Part shown: positions 1-13,191 of the stretch, piece after piece
How the letters are laid out: every line of letters begins with the position of its first letter
How positions within the stretch are numbered: position 1 is the first letter of the stretch
NCBI GenBank assembly: GCA_004802705.1
Contig: SGPL01000291.1
Coordinates: forward strand, 1-41,992
Direction of reading: 5' to 3'
DNA: 41,992 bases
DNA from: Bondarzewia mesenterica
Lineage: Eukaryota; Basidiomycota; Agaricomycetes; Russulales; Bondarzewiaceae
Position numbers and translations under genes: made by a program
The notes under the pieces: generated by a model
Databases searched by the model: none
What the model was told of the DNA's origin: nothing
The model's input: the letters and a program-made list of their open reading frames with translations, nothing else

Positions 1-417
1 GTAGCAACCTTTTCTCTCGCCTTTGTGCTTGTATCTATGTACTCGTGGTTGTCACGGCTCTCGGACGGTCATGGCTGATGTTTGTAATACACGCGCGCGT
101 TCCCCAGGCGGCCCCTTCTCGGGGGCGCCGTGTTCACCTATCCCATCGTTAGCAGCAGCGGAAAGTGCAGCGTGCGGTCGATTAGAAATTACTAATTTAC
201 TAGTGTCGTGGGCTGTGGCTGCGATCGTGAGAAGGACATGCCCGAAGGAGACTGTTATGCAATCTTAGTCCTCTCCGCGTCAGCCTCAGGTCTTTCAAGA
301 TCTTCTCTACCATCCTCATCCAGATATCCATCCCCCTCGCCTACCATCGACCATCTTCAACACATTAATACCGCAATATTGAAGTAACTTTCTGTTTTCC
401 CGACTCTGTCGTGGAGA
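1..417. other. Upstream region of the TOM1-like gene, no gene seen
   Basis: No supportable coding region. The first part is GC-rich (around 90-135). From about 270 to 400 the plus strand is pyrimidine-rich, with many TCTTC/CCATC stretches, which fits a fungal promoter and 5' leader for the gene starting at 418. No clear TATA box was found. Confidence 0.5.
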
Positions 418-3400
418 ATGAAGATCCTTCAAAAGTCAAAGCGAGCGCTGCCCCCCGTGAGCATGACGTCTTGTAAAGTGTATGCACGCGCTCATAATGT
501 CCGGAACAGCTCCCTCAGGTGGCGGAGCTCATCAACAAGCTACACAACACACCGAACGAAGATCTGCATGGAATTTTAGGTCAAATTGATGTCTGGACAT
601 GGCCGAGGTCGGATTTGAACGCGTGGATCAAAGTGCTCAACAAATTTGACGCTATCCTGGAGGAGGTTATTCGTGACTATGATGTGGAAAAGCTCCAAGT
701 AAACGTATTCACGCCTTTAACGAAGAAGACTGTGTGCGAGATCTTGCGGTTCGAACGGCTGTTGCTGGAGAACTCGACAAACAGGAAGACATTCAGTTCC
801 TACGACGTGAGTCCCTAAGACACCTTGTAAACCACTGAGCCGAATCTATTTCAATCATTTAGCGTATCAACAGTCTTCTATCTTCATCGGACCTCGATGT
901 GGTAGTTCTTGCTCTCAACCTCCTTTTGCGCCCCGCGCAACAATACTCAGCACAACCAGCCGTTTCACGTGCGCTGAGCATTTCGACCCCTCGCCTCCAA
1001 TCGCTCGCCAAGCGTTGGCCGAATCTGCGCGAATTTGGAATCAATATCGTCGACCTTGTCACTGAGAAAGGCAAAGATTCTATTGAATCTCTACCCGCCG
1101 AGGCCCGCGAAGTGGAGTTCAAGTTCTACAAGACAGATGTTTCCAATCCTAACAAGGAAACGAAGGCTATGGATGTGGATATCACGGAGCTTTTACAAAC
1201 ACCTGTGCGTAAAACGTCGAGTTTTGCCCCGAACTCGAATCTGGCATCCGAAGTTGTCGGCATACATATCGATAGGCAGACGTTGGAGTCGAAGCCTATA
1301 ATGGATGTCCTGGCAGATATCGTGGATGCATATGATGTGCCAGAAAAGGAGAGGTTTGAGCTCATGTGCCGGATTCGCTCAGCCCAGGTGCTTATCCCCG
1401 GGCGTGACGAGGACCGGGAGAAGCTTGTCATCATCCGCCTCCTGGCCAACGCTATCTTTGTGCACACTCACAACGAGCACCAAGCAATGACCTCTCTCTT
1501 TCTCTACGAACCCGACCTTATCCCACATATTGCTGAGCTCCTCGCTTTGGATCGTGGGGTACCCGTGACCGTTCAAACAGCTGCTGTGGCTGCTCTGGAC
1601 GCAATGGCACGGTACAGAACAAAGATACAAGATGTCCTGGCAGCGATTAATGCAGGTGTCAATCACGGTACGCTGATGGCGCTTTTGCGCAAGACAATCA
1701 CCGAAGTCGCCAATCCCGAGTCAACTCTGCCGCAATCATTTGTCGATGCCCTTCTTTCGTTCGTGACGTTCTTAGCTTCACACGCTGCTGGCGGCAATAT
1801 GGTTGTAGGTGCTGGGCTTGTGCCGTTGCTGATCCAGGTTATCGAGAATAAGTTGCCAAATAGGCTACCCGTGGTGTCGAGAGCCATGCAGCTGGTTGAT
1901 AATGTATTGTATAGCTTTGCTAACGCATTCCAGTTGTTTTGCAACAATCACGGAGTCGACGTCCTGGTGTCCCGGATTGAGGTGAGCATCCAAATCATCC
2001 TTTCAGCGTCTCTTATGCTCAACGATGCATACACCAGTATGAAGTCGATGAGGACATCAATTTATTTGGTCGTCAAGAGCCAGTCCAAGAAGTTCCAAGG
2101 TCTTACGGTACGCATGCTTGACTTGATTCGACCCTTCAATAGCGTATATGAACTCTTCTTGTCTATCAGGTCAACTGCCAGTTGCCCGGTCAGCTGCATT
2201 GAAGCATTTGCTGCGCTCGATGCATCGTATGATGCAATCCTCTGGCACATCCGAAGGCCTTCGTGGGCTTATCGACTCCTCTCTGCTTGAATCGATCAAG
2301 AAAGTCATCGAACATCGCAGCCTTTTTGGCCCCAGCGTTGTGCCCCTTGGTGCGTCTTTTTTCTCTCTCCGTGTGATCTCCTTCTAACGAAAGGTTAAGC
2401 GATCAACATCATGGCATGCTTCGTCCACAACGAGCCTACTTCTTTGTCTATTATCCAGGAAGCGGGCCTGCCTGAGGCCTTTTACAAGGCCGTCGAGGTC
2501 GGACTGGAGCCTGTTATCGAGGTCATTCAATCCATTCCCAATGCATTGGGAGCTCTGTGTCTCAATCAAGCCGGCCAAGACCAGTTGGCGGCCCGTCCTA
2601 CTATCATCCCCGGCCTCTTTTCGATATTTACTTCCGAGCGCCATCAAAGAGTCCTGCAAGACAAAGAGAATGCAGTCCTTATCGGGACTGCCGTCGATGA
2701 ATTGGTCCGACACCATCCCTTTTTGAAGGCTCCTGTTTTCGAAGCTATCAAATCAACTCTGAGCAAGATTGAGGATATCGGTAACACATATGTCGTCCAG
2801 GAGGATATTAAATCTTGGTACAAACTGATTCCTGCGTCCGCGTCTGCTCAGTCGTCGTCGACTGATACTGATATCGTTATGGAATCTTCTCATCCACCAA
2901 CTTCTGCCGCTCCGGCCTCGACGTCGGGGCCAGCTGCTAGTGCTTCTAATGATGCTGATGATTTAATCGAGAAATCGCACGAGAACATTATCGTTTCATT
3001 CATCGACGTTCTATGCAGGGTAATGAATAAATTCGGTTCAGAGTTGAATGTGCTTCGCTAACCATTTGGTGTTTGACAGTTTTTGGAGGGTCTCTTCCAG
3101 CATGCACCGCATTGCAAAGACTTCGTTTCCAAGTCTGATGGCCTGGAGCGTCTAGGTCGATTGACTGCTCTTCCCTGTTTGCCGTACGATTTTGGCAACA
3201 GTGTTGCATCCGATTCTCTAGTACAGGTCATACGCACCGTGGTGGATGCAGACTCCAATGGCGCCATGTTGTTCTTGTCTAAGCTCGTGAAGTCGTCCCT
3301 TGTCGACACCGAGGAATTCTGGGGTGAGACGAAGCAGGAGTCGAAGCTTTTGCCGTTGCTCGAGCTTACGGGTGAGTCTTCCAAACCAGATTGAAGGGCG

Positions 3401-6400
3401 GCAGTGATGTTGAATTCACCGTGATGTAGCGGAATCGGATGACGTGGCAAACCAGTCATTCCGAAAGCTCGTTACGCTCCACATCCGTGTCACCTTGCTC
3501 TCAGACATCTATGCAACAGCAGGATACTCCCACGGGCGTTCGTCCATGAGTTTGTTGATGTCGCTTATGAACCGCAACTCGCCGGAAATCATTCCTGATC
3601 TTGGTTCGCTGCATCGTATGTGCGTTTGGGAGAATGTCCTGTTGAAGAACGCTTTCCCTTCAAAGGGTTCTAAGCCTCAGTCAGACCTCAGTGTCACGCC
3701 TTTGCTGGGATCACCCGAAGCTCTTCTCGCAGGGGATGGTGCGGTGGGACCGAACGGTGCGGAACCGCGGTCCGCAGAGTCAGTTGCGCCGACGTCGGAA
3801 GTCCCGCCAAAGGAGGGAGAGGCGGCTGAGAGTACAAGGGAAAGCAATGGGAGAGCATTGAGACATATCGCAAATCAAATTCCGAGTGCTTTGTCTCCCT
3901 TCTTCCAAGGTACTGTCTTCTATATCATCGGTGGTCTGTCCATTAACCTCGTTCGTTTTTTTAAACTAGCTGTTGTGAAGTTGTTCTCGACTCGTCGGAC
4001 TCCGGATCCTGTCCAAAAAGAGCAAATTACGAGTGCTGCCGCGGTCGTTGCGGACGTTTTGTTGAAGCATGTGGCACTTCGCGATTTTGGTGAATCTCAT
4101 CGAAGTAGTGAATAACTGAGTTTCAATGACTAATTGCCTACCTTTCAGATGACAAGCAATCATCCATGTCTTATTACACCTTCATGTTGGGGCTGATAAC
4201 GACTCTTCTAGTTGACGGTACGTTAGTCGCCTAATGAACGATGGATCTATCCTTTAATTGTTATTACTCTTTGCAGAGCGAACGACCCAGAAGACTCTGC
4301 ATACCGTTCTGCTCGACGCCTTCTTTTCGAAAGGAGGTCTAGATGCTGTCGTCGAAGTGGTCCGTCGTTTTATGAACACGGTCAATGAGATATCGCCGAC
4401 GTCTGCGGAGGACCGGTCATTCGCTATGAACCAAGAATTAGTGCACGCTTTTGGTGGCATTAAGGTTGCCTTGCATCTTCTGCACCCACTGGTATCTTCG
4501 AAGCCTCTCTTTGAGTCGAACCAGACAGTTCTTCTCAATACACGTGACAAGAAGGATGGGGACCCCGGCTACTGGGAACCTCACGACTTCCTGGTAAAGC
4601 TGAGGTGTACCGTTTTTCTTCCGGCCAAGGATTTGTGGGAAGCGCCATGGTTGACTTCAGCGCCTCAGGGGTTGATCAAGTCAGTCGTGCAGGTTGTTCT
4701 GGAGATTGTTAATGGTGAGAGCGAAGAGGGTAAACTAGAAGCCGACACAGGTACAGAGCCTCTTGCTGTGGGCGGCCCGTCATTGCTGCGAACCAACGTT
4801 CCCGATGAGAACCGTATCCACCAGCTCACTGATATGGGCTTTCAACGGGTCGCAGCAGAGCGTGCACTGACGCGCACGCACAACAACGTCAGTGCTGCTG
4901 CAGACTTACTTCTTGCTAATCCTTTCCGTTTCGCTGCTGCACCTCCTGAGCCGGCGCAGCCCACTCAGCCCGAGGTACACACAGACGAGGAAGCCTCGCA
5001 ATCGGTGCCGATTGAAGCGCCGACGACCGAGGTACCAGCTGCCGAGTCTTCATTATCACAGTCGCAGGAGTCCATGGAGACTGAAACAACAGAAGGAGTT
5101 CTGCGGACCGAATCTATCAAGACAGGAAAAGCTGAAAGTGGCTCGAGAACATCCGAGGAGTGGCGGAATGAATTAAACGTCTCTAGGGATTGGTTGAAGC
5201 CTGACATCGCTCGTAAAGCTCTATGCTTGGCTGATGAGCATCCGACATTGATCTTTGACATCCGAGACGCATTCGTTGGCCGTCTTGACGGCTATCAACA
5301 AAACTCTATCCGACTGCTCATTGATGACATCAAGGCTTTCGCACCTGATGCAGCTGATTCTCGTGAGCAGCCACTTGCTGTTCGATGCCGCCTCCTTGCT
5401 CTTGTCATGAATGATGCTCCTGCAACTTTACGCCCGTCTTTACCGGCGACGAGAAAGCCTTCATGGACGCGATATTGGCGCTTCTCCAATCAAGCAACCT
5501 CAGAGGCGGGCCGGAATCCGTGATCATACCCAAGTGGCTTGCTGCTCTTCTCCTTGTCTCCGAAGCTCTGTTGACTCTTGGGGAGAATCCACGTTCCATC
5601 ACTTTACCGAAGGAGGACGAAGCCGTTGTAAAGGAGGAGCTCTTGTCAGGTCCTTTTTATCCAGAAGCGCGTGCAATCCTGTTCAATATCTGTATCCAAC
5701 TTCTTGCCTTTGCAAGCTTACCTCGTGACGAATTGCTAGCGTCGTTGCGATTGCTTGTTCTTCTCACGCGCGATCATGATGTCGCCGTCGAGTTCGTCAA
5801 ACGTGAAGGAGTTCCGCTTCTATTTCATTGTTTGAAGTCCTCTACTGGAGGAGTCGCAGGCAGCCAGTCATACATCACCATCATACTCCGTCACATCGTC
5901 GAGGATCCTGCCACATTGCGATCTATCATGCGACAGGAAGTTCGGCGTCTCTTCTCGCAACCACGTACTCGGGTGATGGATGTGCCGAATTATGTCCGTC
6001 ACCTCGGCTCTATGGCGTTGCGCAATCCCCAAGCTTTCCTAGAGATTACAGAATCTCTATGCGAGCTTGACCGTCCATTTTCTAGTGCATACCATATTCA
6101 CTTGAAGGCCGAACGCTCCCCCGCGGATAGCAAGCTTGAGACTAGTGGCGTTTCCAAGGCGGAGTCGGCCAATGTTTCGATGCATGTTGAGCCAGTGTCC
6201 AGGTTCATCCCTTCTGCACCACCCGACGATCTCGAGGCTGTGATCCACTTCTTGCTGGGGGAGTTGATGAAGGCGATCAGAGCACCTAGTGATCAACCGA
6301 GCGGCGTACCCCAACCCCAGGAAGCGAGCCCACCGGTTGTGTCGCAGCCCGACCCACACACTCAATCGCCCATTCCTTCTGAGGAAAAGAAGGATGCCAA

Positions 6401-7625
6401 TGCGCCAAAGGATTCTAACGTTGACCACTTCTATTGCGGCTTTTTGATGCAATGTCTCACGGAATTGCTGTTTTCGTACGATGTCTGCAAAGTCGCATTC
6501 TTGTCCTACCACCCGAAGAAACGTCACTCTTCAGGCCCGAAGGACAATAGCGGAAGACACAGAATGGCAGCCATTCACTTTTTGCTCTCCGACATCGTTA
6601 CTTTTGGCAGTATTTCGGAGCCCACTGGAGATGCACACAAGCGAATAATGCTTTGCAACTGGGCAATGTCTGTGATTGTCGCGCTCTGCGTAGATACATC
6701 CGGCACCCACGATCTGAAAGATATCTCCCCGGAACTTGTGTCCGTCCGCAAATTCGTTCTCGAGGCAGTCAGTCGTGCTATCAGGGACCTATCACCCGCT
6801 GAGCCGACGGATGCGCGCTACGGTCGACTTTTGGCTTTGGCAGTACTGTGCCACAGACTGCTGACTGTTCGTTTTGGAGTACGCAAACCCCAGAGTTCTG
6901 ACGAGAGCCCCACGCATACGGCGAAAATCATGCTGGAGAAGAACTTCGTTGCGACACTCACGAATGCGCTTACTGACGTTGATTTGAACTTTCCAAATGT
7001 CCGTGGGCTGGTTTCTGCCATCTTGAAACCCCTTGAATTATTGTCCGTGCCTCTTTAGCATATACCTCACCGGAGAACTGATTAGTCGAGCAGGTCGAAA
7101 ATTGCCATCAAAATGAGTCGTACATCGGATAAGACCAAAGGTGTCGAAGGTAACAAGACAGACTTGGACGATTCTGGGCCCTCAGACGAGGAAGAGCCTG
7201 ACGAGGAAGGCACAGATCGAGAAGAGACACCTGATCTTTATCGAAACTCTTCCCTTGGAATGTATGTCATTCATATTTGTTCTACTTCTCGTCTCCATTA
7301 ATGTCTTTCATTTTGAAGGTTCAGTGGAGTAAGCGCATCATCCATTATTTGTATAAGTCCGTAACCCATTAGTTTCACAGGAAATGGAAGAACATTACGA
7401 AGAAGACCAAATCGACGAAAACGAAGGTGACGAAGATGAAGACGTTGAAATGGAATTCGGCGATGAAATGAGTGAACATACGTCTGACACCGAGGATGAA
7501 GACGGTGAAGATGACGATGAAGATCTGGATAACGTGGACAGCGACTTGGAGGAAGAAGTCTGGCAAGACGTTGATGAGGAAGACGAAGATTTGATCGAAA
7601 ATGATGAAGATCGTGCAGAAGACGA

Positions 7626-7658
<33 letters not shown>

Positions 7659-10600
7659 CGACGATGACGAAGAGCCGACTTGGGAGGTTAGTACCTTATT
7701 GAATTTAATGCGACATGGCTTATTTTGTCTACGTGCAGGGCGTCGATGTTGGCCACATGACTCCCCATATCGTTGATCAACAAGAGGATGAAGAGGACAT
7801 TGCAGGTTAGTTTCTTGCACTTCGACGTCATTCAGGCATCTCATACAATGCAGGGGAGATTCCTATCTATCAGGAGGCTGATGATGACGAGGAAGAAGGT
7901 ATGGGATCTGATGAGGAGTAAGTAGTTTATCCAACCCATCTCTCTTTCCTCTATTTTGAGTTGGCATGGTCTTTTCAGAATGGGCCCTGAGTTAGGTATC
8001 GCTGATGGCCACGATGGTGGCCCATCTATTGTGGACGACGTATTCGGGTTCCATCCAATTGCTGAAGGCATTCCCGAATTTCTGGAAGCTCAGACTGGCG
8101 TGATCTTTTCCGGCGGACCCAGAACAGTTAGACGTTTGGACGGTGAGTTACGTTCAAGCAATTTTAAACGTCTAATGTACTAAAGACTTCTAGGAGATGA
8201 TGATATGGAAATCTTCGGTCGCAGCCGGCAGCCAGCCCCCGCTGCCGATGTTGTAAGGCATCCTTTGCTACTAGAGTCAGCACCTGGATCCGCGCGTCCA
8301 CCTACTGGCCAGGGAAGAAATGGTAGACGAACACAGCGAAGTATCTTCTCTGCTGATAGTCACGAAGACGTCATTCAAGCCATCGAGGATATTATAGGCG
8401 GCGGTGCAGTACACCTGTTCCAGCATATCATCAGTCGGCGCGACGGTACCGCGCCAGAAGCTATCCGATTGGACGTTCCTGCAGGTGCACTTGTCAATCT
8501 CGATCGTGGGGTGTTGGGTCGCAGGACTGGCCCAATTTCAGCATCGCTTCGTATCGAGCGAGGTCCACGATCTGGAGAAGGACGGCCGGAAACTCGTGAT
8601 TTCAATCCTCTTATTACTCTCCAACGATGGGGGGAGGAAGCCAAAATTTTGCATGGCAAATATGCAGCTGATCATATCACAATATTAACTAACCATGCCA
8701 TCTTGGCCATGCTTCCTGCTGCGATTGAAAAGGCGAAGGAGACGAAGGAGGCGGAGGAACGAGAGGCAAGTCGGCGACGAGAAGCAGAGGCAAGAGCTGA
8801 AGAAGCCACTGCAAAGGAGGCTGAAGAGCGTCAGGCTGCTGAGTGCTTGGCCCGTGAAGAACAGGAGGCCATGGCTCGTCATGAGGTTCATGTCTCAGCT
8901 GCGACGGAGCATGTTACTCCTCCCCCCGAGGTGCCTGCTGAGGATGTCGACATGGAAATGGCGGACGCAACGGCTGAAGCACGGCTCGGTCCTCCTGACC
9001 ACGATACCAACGAATCTGCGTCCGGAACGACGCCAGAAGTACCCACTGAGGCGGCGGCACCCCTTGATACGGGCGAACAGAGCTCGTCCAGCGCTCCCGA
9101 ACGTGTCACCGTCATGATTCACGGCAACTCCGTAGATATCACTGATACTGGAATTGATCCGACCTTTTTGGAGGCTCTGCCAGATGATATGCGAGAAGAG
9201 GTTCTCAATCAACACGTTCGTGACCAAAGGGCGGCTAGAATCGAACGACCTGCGGACTCACAAATTAGCTCAGAATTTCTTGACGCTTTGCCGCCCGAGA
9301 TTCGCGCAGAAATCCTTCAGCAGGAGAGGATTGAGCAAGCCAGGCGACGCGCAGAGGAGCGTTCCGCTGAGACACAAGCGGCAGCCCCTGGTGCTGCTGC
9401 TGAGATTGACCCGGCTAGTTTCATTGCCAGCCTCGATCCTCAACTTAGACAAGATGTTTTGATGGATCAGGACGATGGCTTCATTCAAACCCTTCCTTCC
9501 CACATGATTGCCGAGGCTGGGGTCTATCGAGACAGGGCGCCTGGTAGAGGGGTCAACAGATTTCCAGTCGGACGCGCTGAACATGTGCCCTCTGCTCCCC
9601 TTGCTCGGAAACCGCCACTCCCGCGCGATGCCATTCAGCTCCTGGATAAGAACGGAATCGCCGTCCTGGTTCGACTATTGTTCTTCCCCGAGATCTCCAA
9701 GAAAAACGTGCTATTCAAGATTCTCGTCAACCTGTGCGAGAACTCGAGAACTCGGACAGAGTTGTTCAACCTGCTCTTGAACATCTTGCAAGATGGAACT
9801 GGGGATCTCGCAGCAGTCGATCGAAGTTTTGCCCAAATGACTTTCCGCAATTCCAAAGGCCCACCACACACTCCACGATCAACTGGCAAGCAAAGAGTAG
9901 GGTCCGACTACTTTTCCAGTTCTCTTCCCGTCCCCCATCTTCCCAATGAAATTGTGCCAGACCTTATCGCGCAGCGATGCCTCGAAGCCCTCACTTTCAT
10001 TGTATCATCCAACGAGCTTTCATCCCTTTTTTTCCTTACAGAGCACGAAATGCCTGCTGGCCTTCGTCGTGTGGCTTCAAGAAAGGGTAAGGGCAAGGAG
10101 AAACAAGCCCCTCAGACACAATATCCAATCGTTCTCTTACTGAGTCTCCTGGACCGACAATCTCTCCTCAAGACACCCTCTATTCTGGAATCTGTCGTTA
10201 GCTTGCTTGATACTGTCACTCGCCCATTGACAAGCTTGAGGGACTTATCAAAGAATGACGGCGAATCTTCGATCAAAGCGCTGTCGTCTTCTGAACCCAT
10301 AACTTCTTCTACGTCTGCACCGTCGCCTTCTGTCCCAATTACTGGGAGCATAGAACCTGCCGCCCCCTCAACTGCAGCTGCCAGTGCTTCATCGGCTCAG
10401 GGAGGAGGTGCATTGAACGGTAGGCAATTATCTTCTCGCTTCATTTTCAAGACACTGATTGTTCACCCTCATTACTTCCCTTCCGATGTTGTGGCAACTA
10501 TCTCAAGAGACACCCAAAGACTCGGTCGCTCTCACAGGTGAAACAATGGAGGAGAAACTTTTACTCGCGAATCCACCGCAGATTCCACACGCCGTTCTAA

Positions 10601-12636
10601 GGCTTATCGTCAACATTCTCTCTGTTGGCGAGTGCGGTGCGAAACCATTCCACCACAGCCTAGCTCTAATTCAGCACCTCTCATACATTCCTGACGCCCG
10701 AGAGGTGATTGCGCAAGAACTCCGTGCGAAGGCGCTGGATTTTGGACAGAGTCTATATCACGATCTCGATGAGCTTGCGAATGCTCTCCAGGGATCTGAG
10801 GGTGATGTTCTTGCTTCTTCAGTCGCATCACAATTCTCCTCGCCGTCATCTGATCAAGCCAAGCTATTGCGGGTATTGAAAACCATCGATTACATGTACT
10901 CTACGAAGTCGACGAGCTCTGGCGACTCCGAGAAGAACGGCGATACGGAAAAGATTCAGTCCATCTACGAATCATTCCGTTTCACTCCCTTGTGGAAGCG
11001 GCTGGGTGACTGTCTTTCTATCATTGAACAGAGACCAGAAATTGAACACATCGCGACTGTTCTTCTGCCTCTCATCGAATCCCTCATGGTTGTGTGCAAG
11101 TATGTTCCATCGAGCTCCACTGGAACGGCCAACCGCATCCTACGTGCTGCATCGTCCCCGAAGTCTCCAACTTCAGCTCGCGAATCTATGGAGGATCTTT
11201 TTGTCACGTTCACCGACGCCCACCGCAAAGTTCTGAATGTGATGGTTCGGAACAATCCGTCCCTCATGAGTGGCTCCTTCTCGTTACTTGTACATAATCC
11301 TCGCGTCTTGGACTTCGACAACAAGCGGAACTATTTCAATCAACAATTACGTCGTCGCCCGCACACGCGCGAGCATCATGGAACACTTCAGCTCAACGTT
11401 CGCCGGCAACGGCTATTTGAAGATAGTTTCCAGTATTTCCACCGAAGGACCGGAGAGCAGATCAAGTATGGAAAGCTCAGCGTGCGGTTCTACGACGAGG
11501 AAGGTGTAGATGCCGGAGGTGTCACCCGCGAATGGTTCCAAATTCTCGCCCGGCAGATGTTCGATCCAAATAACGCCTTGTTCGAGCCTTGTGCAGCCGA
11601 CAGGCTGACGTACCAACCGAACAAGGCTTCGTGGGTCAACCCAGAGCATCTGTCCTTCTTCAAGTTCGTGGGGCGTGTCATTGGCAAAGCGATCTACGAT
11701 GGACGATTACTTGATGCTTACTTTGCGAGGAGTTTGTATCGTCAAATCTTGGGCAAGCCCGTGGACTATAAGGATGTGGAATGGATAGATCCAGAGTATT
11801 ATAAGTCGCTTTGCTGGATTCTAGAGAATGACCCGAGCCCCTTGGATCTGACCTTTAGTGTCGAGGGAGACGAGGTAGGTTCAATCTTATTTTTGTATGA
11901 ATTGTCACAAGCTTAAATTTCCTCTCTCTCAGTTTGGTGTCACAAAGATTGTGGAATTGAAGGAAGGCGGCGCTTCTGTGCCAGTGACGATGAATAACAG
12001 GCGAGAATTTGTGCAGCTTTCGGCGCAATATCGATTGTATTCCTCAATCAAGGACCAAATCGAACACCTGCTTTCCGGTTTTTATGAGATCATTCCAAAA
12101 GATCTGGTTTCCATTGTGAGTTGTTACGTATTGATCTTTTGACCTACTGGACTTACCCCCCCCCCCCTTTCGAAGTTCAATGAACAGGAGTTGGAGCTCC
12201 TCATCTCGGGAACACCGGACATTGATGTGGATGAATGGCGTGCAGCAACGGAGTATAATGGATACACAAGCTCCGACCCTGTGATCGTCTGGTGGTGGCG
12301 TGCACTGAAGTCGTTCAACCGAGATGAGAGGGCCAAGGTCCTTAGTTTTGCAACAGGGACCTCGCGGGTACCTCTCAATGGTTTCACCGATTTGCAAGGC
12401 GTACAGGGTGTACAGCGCTTCTCAATTCACAGGGCGTATGGCGACTCGGATCGTCTTCCGCAGGCTCATACTTGTGGGTTGCTACAAATTATCTTGTCCT
12501 TCAAGAAACTAAAAACTTTCGTGATTCGACAGGCTTCAACCAAATTGACCTTCCACAATATTCATCGTACGAAATGTTGAGGCAACAACTACTCCTGGCT
12601 ATCAATGAGGGCGGTGAAGGGTTCGGATTTGCATGA
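418..12636 (+). CDS. TOM1: Giant HECT-type E3 ubiquitin ligase, TOM1/Ptr1/HUWE1 family
   Basis: Ubiquitin ligase that accepts ubiquitin on a HECT cysteine and passes it to substrates; yeast TOM1 and fission yeast Ptr1 act in nuclear protein turnover and mRNA export. The start at 418 gives [10 protein letters not shown], then a 62-nt intron and the conserved VAELINKL segment. In order: DUF908 (exon from 863), DUF913 (to about 4110), UBA domain (about residues 1270-1308; [13 protein letters not shown]), a very acidic stretch (7113-7917), three UBM-like motifs (9150-9460) and a C-terminal HECT domain (from about 11300) ending in GFGFA, the usual end of this family. The catalytic cysteine lies in HTCFNQIDLP, near residue 3623. 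About 22 exons can be joined, including a 10-nt exon (7319-7328). All joins keep frame except near 5431-5453, where reading moves to another frame with no convincing intron. The acceptor of the intron starting at 10420 is ambiguous (exon from 10508 or 10538). Predicted about 3,660 residues, close to other fungal members. Confidence 0.95.
7621..7668 (+). repeat. GAC/GAT trinucleotide run encoding poly-aspartate
   Basis: Near-perfect run of GAC and GAT codons inside the acidic linker of the TOM1-like ligase, giving an unbroken Asp tract with one Gly. It is a coding microsatellite and could vary in length between strains without breaking frame. Confidence 0.85.
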
Positions 12637-12906
12637 GAATGTCATCAAAGTAGCATATGTATGTACCAGAAAAGTCTCCTTGGACTCGCACCGTAGCATT
12701 TAGTGTAATCACACTGGCAATCATCTTTCTTTCTCTCACTAAGTGCCAATATGTAAAAGAGCGTGACAAGGCTGTTCGCATGTTTTTCATAGGGATGAGC
12801 ATCTTGTCGCGGTTTCTAAGAAGAAAACAAAATGGATTTCTGATTGAACGTTGAACGTTGTTGTTTAGAATTTGAATTTGAACATTCAAGCGTTCTTGTC
12901 TTGATC

Positions 12907-12943
12907 CACGTGCTCCCACGCGCCACGTGAAAAGAGGCACGTG
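12907..12943. promoter_or_regulatory. Cluster of three CACGTG E-boxes upstream of EF3
   Basis: CACGTG occurs at 12907-12912, 12924-12929 and 12938-12943, about 250-285 bases before the EF3 start. A fourth copy is at 13074-13079. The first and fourth share the 12-base context CCACGTGCTCCC (12906-12917 and 13073-13084). CACGTG is the binding site of bHLH factors of the Cbf1/Myc type. The regulatory role here is inferred from the clustering. Confidence 0.5.
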
Positions 12944-13073
12944 CGAAATTTTTGTGGACCAAACGCAGTCGAACTTCCAAGGCAGCTCATCTCTCCACGC
13001 TTTCCCTCCATACGCTGGAGCTTCTCCTGCCTCTTTCAACTTGTACAGATCTTTGACGACCCAAGAGCAACTC

Positions 13074-13079
13074 CACGTG
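13074..13079. promoter_or_regulatory. Fourth CACGTG E-box in the EF3 promoter
   Basis: CACGTG 113 bases before the EF3 start codon, within the same 12-base sequence that surrounds the first box at 12907. Confidence 0.4.
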
Positions 13080-13191
13080 CTCCCTCAACAGTACTTTCAG
13101 TTGTATCTGCATCATCGCCGCAATTTGCGCCTCTAGAGATCCGGATCACTTTGTTTGCTGTATTTTTTCTTGTCCCTCTCATTCATAGATT

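Larger units (their letters stand above)
12637..13191. other. Spacer between the TOM1-like gene and EF3
   Basis: Tandem spacer holding the 3' end of the ligase gene and the EF3 promoter. It contains a short tandem repeat of TGAACGTT around 12843-12858, four CACGTG hexamers (listed separately) and a CT-rich stretch at about 12985-13040. No gene is supported. Confidence 0.6.

Noticed and set aside
7395..7844. 149-codon Ser-rich minus-strand frame
   Set aside because: It is the antisense of the Asp/Glu-rich linker of the TOM1-like ligase; poly-Ser arises from complementing GAC/GAA codons.
12156..12168. Poly-C run as a possible functional element
   Set aside because: It lies in the intron before the FNEQELELL exon, just upstream of the acceptor; it is simply part of the pyrimidine tract.
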